A DNA stretch of 10,679 bases from Galactobacter sp. (GTDB lineage: Bacteria; Actinomycetota; Actinomycetes; Actinomycetales; Micrococcaceae), in contig JALAHE010000004.1 of NCBI GenBank assembly GCA_022712075.1, positions 1 through 10,679 on the forward strand. Reading direction: 5' to 3'. The translations under genes were made by a program, and so were the position numbers. Position 1 is the first letter of the stretch. The number at the start of each line of letters is the position of its first letter. This document shows, piece after piece, positions 1-5,947 of this stretch. The notes below the pieces were generated by a model. That model was not told where the DNA came from. It worked only from the letters and a program-made list of their open reading frames with translations, and did no database searches.

Positions 1-1185
1 CAGCACGAAGATCAGCACCACGGCCACGAGCACGCCGGCCGCGCCGTACAGGTACGGGGCGCCCTCGAAGCCGAAGCTCTTGGCGAGCGAGGACGCGAGC
101 GGCGGGGCGATGGCGCCGCCCAAGAAACGGATGCCGGAGTAGGCCGAGGAGGCGACGGGGCGCGGCAGATCGGTCGACTCCATGGAGGACTCGGTCAGGA
201 CCGTGTTCATGATGCCCAGCACCAGGCCGGAGAGCACCATGAGCACAATCAGCGCCGGGATGTTCGCGACAAACACCGCGCACAGCACCAGCAGCACCAG
301 CAGAGCGATGAGGCCGGCCGCCAGGACCGAGGTGCGCTTGAAGCGCTTGGTCAGGGCCGGTGCACCGAACACGGAGGTGATCGCGAGGGCCAGGCCCCAG
401 CCGAAGAACGTGAGGCCGATGCCCATAGCGCCGAAGCCCAGCGGGAACGGCGTCCACGCGAGGATTACGAAGAAGCCCATGTTGTAGAAGAACGCGATGA
501 TGCCGAAGGAGAGCAGCGCCGGCTTCTTGAGCGCGCGGAACGCGGCGAGCGGGGAGACGTGACGCTTCTGGACGGCGCCGGACTTCAGCATGGACACGAT
601 GGCGATGAACGCGATGGCCATGAGCACGGCCGTGCCGATGAACGGCGCGCGCCACGAGATGGAGCCGAGGACGCCGCCGACGAGCGGGCCCACGGCCATG
701 CCAACGCCGAGCGCGGCCTCGTAGAGGATGATCGCGCCGTCTGCGCTGCGGGCCTCGCCGATGATCGTGGCGAGCGCGGTGGAGAGGAAGAGGGCGTTGC
801 CGAGGCCCCACACGGCGCGGAAGCCGATGATCCACGGCACGGACGGCGCCAGGCCGGAGGCCAGGGCAAAGACCACGACGAGCGCGAGACCAAGCAGCAG
901 CGTGTTGCGCGCGCCGAGGCGGCCGGAGACCCACGAGGTGAAGAACATCGCGATGGCCGTCACGAAGAGGTAGGAGGTGAAGAGCAACGAGGCCTCGGTG
1001 GGCGTGGCGTGCAGCTCCTCGGTGATGGCCGGCAGGATCGGGTCCACGAGGCCGATGCCCATGAAGGACACCATCGCGGCCAGCGCCACGGCCCACACCG
1101 CCTTGGGCTGCTTCCACCAACCGGCGGCGCCGTGGCCCCCGGTTGCCTTGATCGCTGCGAGCTCCTCGCTCGTTTCGACGCTCAT
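1..1185 (-). CDS. MFS drug-efflux transporter, C-terminus cut off by the window edge
   Basis: This is a proton-coupled major facilitator superfamily exporter in the cell membrane, probably moving drugs or other toxic small molecules outward. 395 codons are open from the ATG at 1185 to base 1 with no stop, so the 3' end lies outside the window. A hydrophilic N-terminus is followed by hydrophobic segments starting near residue 30 (motif VDPILP in helix 1). Motif A lies between helices 2 and 3 (SGRLGAR, about residues 87-93). The antiporter motif C, GVGMAVGPLVGG (about 160-171), is typical of drug:H+ antiporters. An AGGAGG ribosome site lies about six bases upstream, inside the end of the MarR gene, and start and stop overlap as ATGA, so translation is probably coupled to the regulator. 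Family is confident; the substrate cannot be read from sequence. Confidence 0.9.
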   Translation of the reverse strand, partial: MSVETSEELAAIKATGGHGAAGWWKQPKAVWAVALAAMVSFMGIGLVDPILPAITEELHATPTEASLLFTSYLFVTAIAMFFTSWVSGRLGARNTLLLGLALVVVFALASGLAPSVPWIIGFRAVWGLGNALFLSTALATIIGEARSADGAIILYEAALGVGMAVGPLVGGVLGSISWRAPFIGTAVLMAIAFIAIVSMLKSGAVQKRHVSPLAAFRALKKPALLSFGIIAFFYNMGFFVILAWTPFPLGFGAMGIGLTFFGWGLALAITSVFGAPALTKRFKRTSVLAAGLIALLVLLVLCAVFVANIPALIVLMVLSGLVLGIMNTVLTESSMESTDLPRPVASSAYSGIRFLGGAIAPPLASSLAKSFGFEGAPYLYGAAGVLVAVVLIFVL

Positions 1186-1649
1186 CGCGCCTCCTCCTCG
1201 GGGTGCGTCGACTCCCCCGGCATGTGCTTCGCAAGGATGTCGACGGCATCCTGAAGGGTGCGCCGCTCGGCCTCGCCCAACGGGGCGAAGTGGGGCAGCA
1301 AAAGATCAACGATCTGGGTGGCGCGGCTGCTGAGCAGGGCGCGGCCTTCCTCGGTGATGGAGACCAGGGTGGCGCGGGAGTCGGTGGGGTCGGAGCTGCG
1401 CTGCACGGCACCTGCCTCCTCGAGCGCCTTCACGATCTTGGTCATGCCCGGCTGGCTCACGTGCACCGCGGCGGCGAGATCGCCGATCCGACGGGCGTTG
1501 GAGTCGGTCAGCAGGCCGAGCACCCGGTAGTACGACGGCGAGTGGCCGCCCTGCGCGCGGCTGGAGGCGATGCGGTTGAGCACCCACATCCGGCCGAGCA
1601 GGGCTCCAATGACGTCGCCGCTGGAGGGCACCTGATCGTTCTGGTTCAC
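1182..1649 (-). CDS. MarR-family transcriptional regulator of the adjacent MFS exporter
   Basis: A 155-residue winged helix-turn-helix protein, normal MarR length, probably a ligand-released repressor. The recognition region is IGDLAAAVHVSQPGMTKIV (about residues 55-73), and the wing carries the family's D-x-R signature (SDPTDSRATLVSIT, about 85-98). Helices on both sides would form the dimer interface. The start is GTG; no separated Shine-Dalgarno sequence precedes it, and a TANNNT element (TACGTT) lies six bases before it, so the mRNA may be leaderless. The gene overlaps the exporter start by four bases, so the two form one operon. A perfect palindrome just upstream of the gene is the obvious operator and would make the operon self-regulated. 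The family call is firm; inducer and exact target are inferred. Confidence 0.92.
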   Translation of the reverse strand: MNQNDQVPSSGDVIGALLGRMWVLNRIASSRAQGGHSPSYYRVLGLLTDSNARRIGDLAAAVHVSQPGMTKIVKALEEAGAVQRSSDPTDSRATLVSITEEGRALLSSRATQIVDLLLPHFAPLGEAERRTLQDAVDILAKHMPGESTHPEEEAR

Positions 1650-1685
1650 CCCTAGAACGTATCACCAAGTTATATAACTTGGTAA
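1649..1685 (-). promoter_or_regulatory. Candidate leaderless promoter of the MarR-MFS operon
   Basis: Read on the minus strand, TTACCA (1685-1680) resembles a -35 box. Eighteen bases later TACGTT (1661-1656) fits the actinobacterial -10 pattern TANNNT. Six further bases lead to the GTG start at 1649, which would then also be the transcription start. An alternative -10, TATAAC (1674-1669), lies inside the palindrome and would give a short leader. Positions are read from sequence; promoter activity is inferred. Confidence 0.5.
1664..1683. promoter_or_regulatory. Perfect 20-bp palindrome, probable MarR operator
   Basis: The arms ACCAAGTTAT and ATAACTTGGT are exact reverse complements with no spacer, centred between 1673 and 1674. 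The element is AT-rich in very GC-rich surroundings. It starts 15 bases upstream of the MarR start codon and fills the space between the candidate -35 and -10 boxes. Size, symmetry and position match known MarR-type operators, so binding by the MarR dimer would block the promoter. Binding itself is inferred. Confidence 0.8.
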
Positions 1686-1718
1686 ACAATGTGACGGAGG
1701 GAGCGGGCGGGCGCACGG

Positions 1719-1754
1719 AAGGCCCGGACGCTCCTGGCGGAGCATCCGGGCCTT
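1719..1754 (-). terminator. Terminator hairpin after the ferredoxin reductase operon
   Basis: Two 16-base arms (1719-1734 and 1739-1754) flank a four-base loop. The only imperfect pair is C-A on the plus strand but G-U in minus-strand RNA, so the hairpin is fully paired in the minus transcript. It lies about 48 bases past the reductase stop. The uridine tract is short, as is common in high-GC actinobacteria. It would keep ferredoxin transcripts from running into the MarR-MFS operon. Confidence 0.75.
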
Positions 1755-1801
1755 CTTGCGTTCAGTGCACGACGGCGGGCGGCCGCCGAGGCGGCACGGC
1801 A

Positions 1802-3109
1802 TCAGTCGCGGTGCGGCGGCCTCACGAGGTCCTTGGCGGAGACCTCGGGGTCGGCGAGCGCGGCTGCGTCGACCGGCTTGGCGCGGTCGATGAGCCGGCG
1901 CGCGGCGCGGGCGAGGCGGGCGTCGTCGAACGTCACGGCGCCCAGCAGCTCGCCGCCGGCACCCAGCGTGAACAGGCCGCGCAGGCCGCGCCCGTCCTCG
2001 CGGCGCACCACGGAACCGCCCTCGACCTCGGCCTGCGAGCCGACGACCTCCACGTGCTCGCCGTGGCGATCGGACCAGAACCAGCGGACCCCGCGCTCCT
2101 CGGGGAACTGCCCGAGCAGTGCGGCGGCCGCGTCCTCGGCCGAGTGCATCGCGGCCTCCCAGTGCGCGTGCACGGGCAGCGGCGCGCCGGCCGCGTCCAC
2201 ACCGCGCGCCACATCGCCCACGGCCCAGAGATTGGGAAGCGAGGCCCGCCCCACGGCGTCGACGAGCACGCCGCCGCCGTCCTCGAGCGGCGCCACGGCG
2301 GCCCCTGCGTCGCGGGCCAAGTGGTCCTGCGGAGCGGCGCCCGTGGCCTGCAAGACGTAGTCGGCGCCCCACGAGCGCCCCTCCTCCAGCGTCACGAGCA
2401 ACGGGGCGTCCGGGGCATCCGAGCCCTCGACCGACGCGATCTCCTCGATCCGCGCCACGCGCCCCGTCTCCACCCGCACGCCGCGCTCGGCATGAACGGC
2501 CTGCAGCCGGGCGGCAGCCTCGGCGCCGAAGGAGCGGACGGCGGCCGGATCGCTCGGGTTCACGAGCGTCACCTCGGCACCGTGGGCGAGCGCCACGGAG
2601 GCGGCCTCCGCCCCGACCAAGCCGCCGCCGATGACGCTCAAGCGTGTCCCCGGCGCGAGCGCCCGGCGCAAGCGGGCGGCGTCGTGCACCGTGTAGAGCT
2701 GGGTCATGACGCGCTCAAGGAGCGCGCCCTCGGCGACGGCGGCGATCGGCCCCGCGCCCGTCGCGAGCACCACGACCTCGGCGACGAGGCGCTGGCCGTT
2801 CAGAAGGAAGGCCTCCCAGCCGGCCGCGTCCTCGGCGAGGCGCACGCCGGCGATCTCCTCGACACCGCTCGCGATGACCGTGATGGAGCGCTCCTCGAAC
2901 CACTCGGCCTCGCGGAAACGCAGCTCCTCCTGTGACATGGCCCCGCGTAGGAACTCCTTGGAGAGAGGCGGGCGGTCCATGGGCAGGCCCAGCGGGTCAA
3001 CGAGCGTGAGCTCGCCACGGAAGCCGCGCAGGCGCAGCTGATCCACGAAGGTGTAGCCGGCGGGGCCGCCGCCGATCACCAGGACGGAGGCTGGCTGGGG
3101 CTCACTCAC
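1802..3109 (-). CDS. FAD-dependent ferredoxin reductase (BphA4/rubredoxin reductase type)
   Basis: A cytoplasmic flavoprotein that passes electrons from NAD(P)H to a ferredoxin. The 435 residues match the family's usual 400-430. The FAD-binding Rossmann motif is GGGPAG (13-18), followed by DRPPLSK (45-51), typical of this group. The nucleotide-binding motif is GGGLVGAE (161-168), the second FAD contact WAVGDV (295-300), and a C-terminal reductase domain begins near residue 340 with the WFWSDRHG element (343-350). Residue 184, at the end of the second strand of the nucleotide fold where NADH-using members usually have Glu, is Asn. The GTG start overlaps the Rieske ferredoxin stop as GTGA, so the two are translationally coupled and probably act as a pair. 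The final electron acceptor is not in the window. Confidence 0.93.
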   Translation of the reverse strand: MSEPQPASVLVIGGGPAGYTFVDQLRLRGFRGELTLVDPLGLPMDRPPLSKEFLRGAMSQEELRFREAEWFEERSITVIASGVEEIAGVRLAEDAAGWEAFLLNGQRLVAEVVVLATGAGPIAAVAEGALLERVMTQLYTVHDAARLRRALAPGTRLSVIGGGLVGAEAASVALAHGAEVTLVNPSDPAAVRSFGAEAAARLQAVHAERGVRVETGRVARIEEIASVEGSDAPDAPLLVTLEEGRSWGADYVLQATGAAPQDHLARDAGAAVAPLEDGGGVLVDAVGRASLPNLWAVGDVARGVDAAGAPLPVHAHWEAAMHSAEDAAAALLGQFPEERGVRWFWSDRHGEHVEVVGSQAEVEGGSVVRREDGRGLRGLFTLGAGGELLGAVTFDDARLARAARRLIDRAKPVDAAALADPEVSAKDLVRPPHRD

Positions 3110-3459
3110 GGACGGTCAGCGCCCTCGACGGACTCGCCGGGGTGCAGCAGCACGCGGCCGTCCACGACCTCGACCTTGTGGGTGCGCGCCGACTCGGTGG
3201 CCGGCAGGCACAGGACCTTGCCCGTGCGCAGGCAGAACTCGGTGGCGTGCAGCGGGCACTCGACGCGGTCGCCCTCGATCCAGCCGTCTGCGAGCGAGGC
3301 CGTCTCATGGGTGCACTCGTCATCCAAGGCGAAGAACTCACCTGTCTCGGCATGGAAGACGGCGATGTCACGGCCGGTCTCGTTGGCGTCCCCGTCCACC
3401 ACAACGGCCTCGCCCTCGGGGATCTCCCCCACACCCGCCACGTCCACGATCTGCGCCAT
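3106..3459 (-). CDS. Rieske-type [2Fe-2S] ferredoxin
   Basis: A 117-residue soluble electron carrier. The cluster ligands are clear: Cys49-x-His51 in DECTHETASL and Cys68-x2-His71 in CPLHATEF, sixteen residues apart, as in the ferredoxin component of ring-hydroxylating oxygenases and the NirD-like small subunits. It has no membrane segment and no catalytic domain, so it is a free ferredoxin. The frame stays open further upstream to 3534, but the ATG at 3459 is preferred: it begins the conserved fold and has AGGAG four bases before it. The gene overlaps the reductase start by four bases; the two form an NAD(P)H-to-ferredoxin chain. It could serve a distant oxygenase or P450; which one cannot be seen. 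Confidence 0.93.
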   Translation of the reverse strand: MAQIVDVAGVGEIPEGEAVVVDGDANETGRDIAVFHAETGEFFALDDECTHETASLADGWIEGDRVECPLHATEFCLRTGKVLCLPATESARTHKVEVVDGRVLLHPGESVEGADRP

Positions 3460-3496
3460 GTCACTCCTGCCCTTGTCCCTGCTGCGTGCGGCGCCG

Positions 3497-3513
3497 CGCC
3501 CGATACCCGGGCG
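3497..3513 (-). repeat. Small stem-loop in the ferredoxin leader
   Basis: CGCCCG (3497-3502) and CGGGCG (3508-3513) form a perfect six-base-pair stem with a five-base loop, about 40 bases upstream of the ferredoxin start. It may fold in the leader RNA. In a region this GC-rich such a short stem could be chance. Confidence 0.35.
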
Positions 3514-3525
3514 GCGGCGGCCTTC

Positions 3526-3551
3526 AGCGTTCAACGCTACCGAAGTTCAAC
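3526..3551. promoter_or_regulatory. Inverted and direct repeats between divergent ferredoxin and NUDIX genes
   Basis: AGCGTT-C-AACGCT (3526-3538) is a perfect 13-bp inverted repeat. GTTCAAC occurs at 3529-3535 and again at 3545-3551, sixteen bases apart. Both lie in the 178-bp divergent intergenic region, the less GC-rich part of which is around 3525-3560. On the minus strand the repeat reads GTTGAAC, close to a -35 box, so the ferredoxin promoter may lie here. The binding protein is unknown. Confidence 0.4.
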
Positions 3552-3595
3552 TCGATTCGGGCGTGGGAGCTTCCCCACACGGTCCGCCGACTGCC

Positions 3596-3629
3596 TAGAA
3601 TCGGGCAAAACCGACCGATCGTTCAGGAG
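3596..3629 (+). promoter_or_regulatory. -10 element and ribosome site of the NUDIX gene
   Basis: TAGAAT (3596-3601) is a near-consensus -10 box; no convincing -35 box precedes it. AGGAG (3625-3629) lies eight bases before the ATG at 3638 and fixes that start. Transcription would begin near 3608, giving a leader of about 30 bases. Confidence 0.5.
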
Positions 3630-3637
3630 CGAAGCGC

Positions 3638-4420
3638 ATGAGCACCCCACCCGTCGTCGTCAAAGACGCCGCGACCGTCCTGCTGCTGCGCCCCGCCCCG
3701 ACCGGCCAGGGCGTGGAGGTCTTCATGCAGGTGCGCGCCAGCAGCATGGCGTTTGCCGCCGGCGCGGCCGTCTTCCCGGGCGGCTCGGTGGACACGAGCG
3801 ACCGCGAGGGGACCGAGGCCTGGGGCGACATCGCGGGCGCCGATCGCCTAGGCCTGGATCCCTCGGACGCCGCCCAGCGCGCGCTGTCCGGGGCCGTGGT
3901 GAGCGCCGCCCTCCGCGAGACCTTCGAGGAGTGCGGCGTGCTCCTAGCCGAGGGCGGCGGCACGGTCACGCAGGGCGATCGCGACGACCTCGCCGCTCAC
4001 CGCATTGGTCTCTCCGCCCTGTTGCGCGAGCGCAACCTCTCCCCCTCCCTCGCCGCCGTCGCGTGTGTTGACCGCTGGATCACGCCGGAGGGCGAGCCGC
4101 GCCGCTACGACACCCGCTTCTTTGCCGCCATCCTCCCGGAGGGCCAGGAGGCCGACGACGCGACCACCGAGAGCGCGCGCTCCTTCTGGGTGCGCCCCGC
4201 CGAGGCGCTTGAGCAGTTTGCCGAGGGCACGCTGGCCCTCATGCCGCCCACCTGGGCGCAGCTGGAGCGGCTGGCCAGGGCGGGCACGCTCGCCGAGGCG
4301 CTCACCCCCGCCGAGACCGAGGTGACCGTCCCCGTGCTTGAGCACACCGAGGGCACCGTGGTGGCCCGCTTCTGGGGCTCCGAGGAGTACCGCAAGGCGG
4401 GCCGGCCCCAGCACTCCTGA
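3638..4420 (+). CDS. NUDIX hydrolase, acyl-CoA diphosphatase (NUDT19-like) type
   Basis: A 260-residue cytoplasmic hydrolase expected to cleave a nucleoside diphosphate linked to another group, most likely CoA or acyl-CoA into 3',5'-ADP and (acyl-)phosphopantetheine. VFPGGSVD (45-52) supplies the start of the NUDIX box. The catalytic helix is RETFEECGVL (93-102), matching REUxEExGU with metal-binding glutamates 97 and 98. Between Gly49 and Arg93 there are 30 more residues than in the canonical box. A split box with an insertion here is the hallmark of the NUDT19 subgroup, and the preceding segment FMQVRASSMAFAAGAAVF also fits it. The remainder, to residue 260, is the usual C-terminal extension. 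It is divergent from the ferredoxin operon and convergent with the lipoprotein gene. Subgroup assignment is good; substrate is inferred. Confidence 0.88.
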   Translation: MSTPPVVVKDAATVLLLRPAPTGQGVEVFMQVRASSMAFAAGAAVFPGGSVDTSDREGTEAWGDIAGADRLGLDPSDAAQRALSGAVVSAALRETFEECGVLLAEGGGTVTQGDRDDLAAHRIGLSALLRERNLSPSLAAVACVDRWITPEGEPRRYDTRFFAAILPEGQEADDATTESARSFWVRPAEALEQFAEGTLALMPPTWAQLERLARAGTLAEALTPAETEVTVPVLEHTEGTVVARFWGSEEYRKAGRPQHS

Positions 4421-4436
4421 GCGCCGCCCCGCTCAG
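4417..4436. terminator. Hairpin holding both convergent stop codons
   Basis: CTGAGCG (4417-4423) and CGCTCAG (4430-4436) are perfect complements around a six-base loop. The NUDIX stop (4418-4420) is in the left arm and the lipoprotein stop (4433-4435, minus strand) in the right. Only 12 bases separate the genes. It could act as a weak bidirectional terminator, but there is no uridine tract and the stem is only seven pairs. Confidence 0.4.
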
Positions 4437-4936
4437 CGCGCGAGCTGCAGCGGGTGCTCCATGCCCTGCGCAACGTAGACGGCAGACGTGATGCTCGTGA
4501 TCTCGTCGGCCTTCAGCTCCAGAGTGAACTCGTGCGGCGCCAGGTCGGCGGTGCACGCGCCCGAACCCTTCTGCTCCTCGAGGGTGATCTTCAGGACGCC
4601 GCCGCTCACGGCCGAGGACGCGATCTTGGGCGGGCAGCTCGAGGAGCCGTAGAGCGTGACCTTGGCGCTCGTCTCGCCGAGGCTCACGGAGGGCTCCCCC
4701 GTGCCGACGGAGGGCCCGGCCGAGCCGGTGGCCGTCGTCGCCGGGCCGGCGGTGGAGCCGTCGGAAACGCTTCCGCTCGGCGACGGCGTCGCTGGGACCG
4801 CCGAGTGGGGCGCCGCAAGGGAGGAACCGGCGGGCGTGGGAGACACCCCGCTGGGCGAGGACGGGCCGCACGCGCTGAGCGCGAGGGCCAAGGCCGAACC
4901 GAGCAGGGCAACACCGAGGAGGGGGCGTGTTCTCAT
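4433..4936 (-). CDS. Small secreted lipoprotein of unknown function
   Basis: A 167-residue protein with a clear lipoprotein signal: basic start (MRTRP), hydrophobic stretch, and lipobox LSAC with Cys23 as the lipid anchor, so it should sit on the outer face of the membrane. Residues 24 to about 86 are a flexible Ser/Thr/Ala/Pro/Gly-rich linker. A small globular domain follows (about 87-167) with two cysteines, in SSSCPP and GACTADLAP, likely a disulfide, and an alternating pattern suggesting beta strands. I do not recognise a named family. The frame stays open upstream to 5215, but the signal peptide fixes ATG 4936. No Shine-Dalgarno sequence is visible, and TACCGT lies six bases before the ATG, so a leaderless mRNA is possible. 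It follows the GntR gene on the same strand, 101 bases away. Confidence 0.82.
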   Translation of the reverse strand: MRTRPLLGVALLGSALALALSACGPSSPSGVSPTPAGSSLAAPHSAVPATPSPSGSVSDGSTAGPATTATGSAGPSVGTGEPSVSLGETSAKVTLYGSSSCPPKIASSAVSGGVLKITLEEQKGSGACTADLAPHEFTLELKADEITSITSAVYVAQGMEHPLQLAR

Positions 4937-4972
4937 GCCCCGACGGTAGGCGTCGGTACCGCCCCGGGGGAA
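4936..4972 (-). promoter_or_regulatory. Candidate leaderless promoter and inverted repeat of the lipoprotein gene
   Basis: On the minus strand TTCCCC (4972-4967) is a weak -35, and TACCGT (4948-4943) fits the TANNNT -10 pattern after an 18-base spacer. The ATG follows six bases later, the same geometry as upstream of the MarR gene at 1649. The arms CCGACG and CGTCGG (4940-4945, 4951-4956) form a perfect inverted repeat with a five-base gap over the -10, a possible operator or simple overlap. Confidence 0.4.
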
Positions 4973-5037
4973 GGGAACGCACCGGATCGTGACCGCTTCA
5001 GCCGCCGCCTCCCAGCTTGCGAGGCCGGGCCGGCCGC

Positions 5038-5826
5038 TCAGCCGCCCAGGCGCGGCGGGTGCTCCGGGGTCTCGGGGCGCTTGGCCGTGGTGTTCGCGTA
5101 GAACCACTCGATGTGCTCGCGCAACAGGTGCGCCGCCGTGTGGTGCTGCCGCGAGCTCACGGCGTCGAAGATGCCCTGGTGCTGGTGACGCAGCACGGTC
5201 GCGAGAGGCTTCCATTCCTCCTCCGTTGGCACCGCCTCGGAGACCACGTCGCCCACGGCATCCTTGAGCGAGGCCATGACGGCGTCGAGCACCGCGTTGC
5301 CCGCCAGCTTGGCCAGGAGCACGTGGAAGCGCGTATCGAGCGCCTGGAACTCGTCCCGCGAGAGCGAGGCGTCCTCCATGGTCTCCAGCAGGTCGGCGGC
5401 CTCCTGGAGAATCTCCTGGCCGCCGTCGGCCCAGAGATCGAGGTCAACCACGGTGGCGGCCCAGGTCTCCAGGAGCGCGCGCACCTCGACGATGTCCTCG
5501 ACCAGGAGCCCGGAGCTCGCCACGTGCAGGCGCAGCATGTTTGAAATGCCCTTGGCAGGCCGCGAGATCAGCACCGCTCCGGCGCGCGGCCCGGAGCCCG
5601 TGGCGGTGCGCACGAGGCCCATGACCTCGAGCGTACGGATGGCGTCGCGCACGCTCGCGCGCGAGATCCCGTGCTCCTCGGCGAGCGCCCGCTCGCCCGG
5701 GAGCTGGTCGCCGATGCGCAGCCGCCCCGCGCGCAGCTCGCCCTCCACCCAATCCAAGACGCGCACGTAGGCGCGCGAGGGAGGCGCGAGCTCGCTCTCG
5801 GGATCCGGGGCAGCGTCGAAGGTCAT
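5038..5826 (-). CDS. GntR-family regulator, FadR subfamily with FCD ligand domain
   Basis: A 262-residue DNA-binding regulator. The N-terminal winged helix spans about 17-90, with the family signature GDQLPGERALAEEHGISRAS (39-58) followed by VRDAIRTLEVMGLV (59-72). The C-terminal all-helical FCD domain (about 105-245) keeps the likely metal-ligand set Asp164, His168, His216 and His238, so it should bind a small carboxylate or similar metabolite. ATG 5826 is chosen over an upstream in-frame GTG at 5868 because a G-rich ribosome site lies just before it and the extra residues look non-coding. No metabolic gene of the kind FadR-type proteins usually control (lactate, gluconate or fatty-acid genes) is adjacent, so the target is unknown. 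Autoregulation is plausible given the inverted repeat just upstream. Confidence 0.9.
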   Translation of the reverse strand: MTFDAAPDPESELAPPSRAYVRVLDWVEGELRAGRLRIGDQLPGERALAEEHGISRASVRDAIRTLEVMGLVRTATGSGPRAGAVLISRPAKGISNMLRLHVASSGLLVEDIVEVRALLETWAATVVDLDLWADGGQEILQEAADLLETMEDASLSRDEFQALDTRFHVLLAKLAGNAVLDAVMASLKDAVGDVVSEAVPTEEEWKPLATVLRHQHQGIFDAVSSRQHHTAAHLLREHIEWFYANTTAKRPETPEHPPRLGG

Positions 5827-5835
5827 GCCCCCATC

Positions 5836-5863
5836 TTGGCCCGTCGGACGCCCCGGGGGCCAA
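5836..5863. promoter_or_regulatory. Inverted repeat upstream of the GntR gene, possible autoregulatory site
   Basis: TTGGCCC (5836-5842) and GGGCCAA (5857-5863) are exact complements separated by 14 bases, starting ten bases upstream of the GntR start codon. FadR-type operators are usually shorter (TGGT-N3-ACCA), so this is not a textbook site. Position supports an operator or a leader hairpin. Confidence 0.35.
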
Positions 5864-5898
5864 ACCACGCCAGTCGGCGCGGGAAGAGACGCAACAAA

Positions 5899-5947
5899 AC
5901 GCCCGACGTCGGGTGCTCACCCCAGGTGGGCACGCGACGTCGGGCGT
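5899..5947 (-). terminator. Strong composite terminator after the DUF2637 gene
   Basis: The outer arms (5899-5911 and 5935-5947) are 13 bases and perfectly complementary. Inside them, after one G-G mismatch, a second pair of nine-base arms (5913-5921, 5925-5933, one imperfect pair) closes on a three-base loop. Read on the minus strand the hairpin is followed by a T-rich run (CGTTTTGTTG), a standard intrinsic terminator for the gene ending at 5979. It also isolates the downstream GntR gene. Each outer arm includes the core CGACGTCG, which is itself self-complementary. Confidence 0.85.

Noticed and set aside
1679..2935. Long plus-strand open frame of 418 codons opposite the ferredoxin reductase
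   Set aside because: It is antisense to a gene with clear FAD and NAD motifs. Its translation is His/Arg/Gly-rich with no domain pattern, typical of GC-rich shadow frames.
4021..4036. A third GTTG-N8-CAAC match inside the NUDIX coding region
   Set aside because: It lies within conserved coding sequence far from a promoter, so it is probably chance. It does show that the four-base half-sites alone are not specific.
5822..5833. Three-codon upstream frame (ATG GGG GCA TGA, minus strand) overlapping the GntR start
   Set aside because: Too short to support. The upstream ATG is formed by the G-rich ribosome site itself and is probably coincidental.
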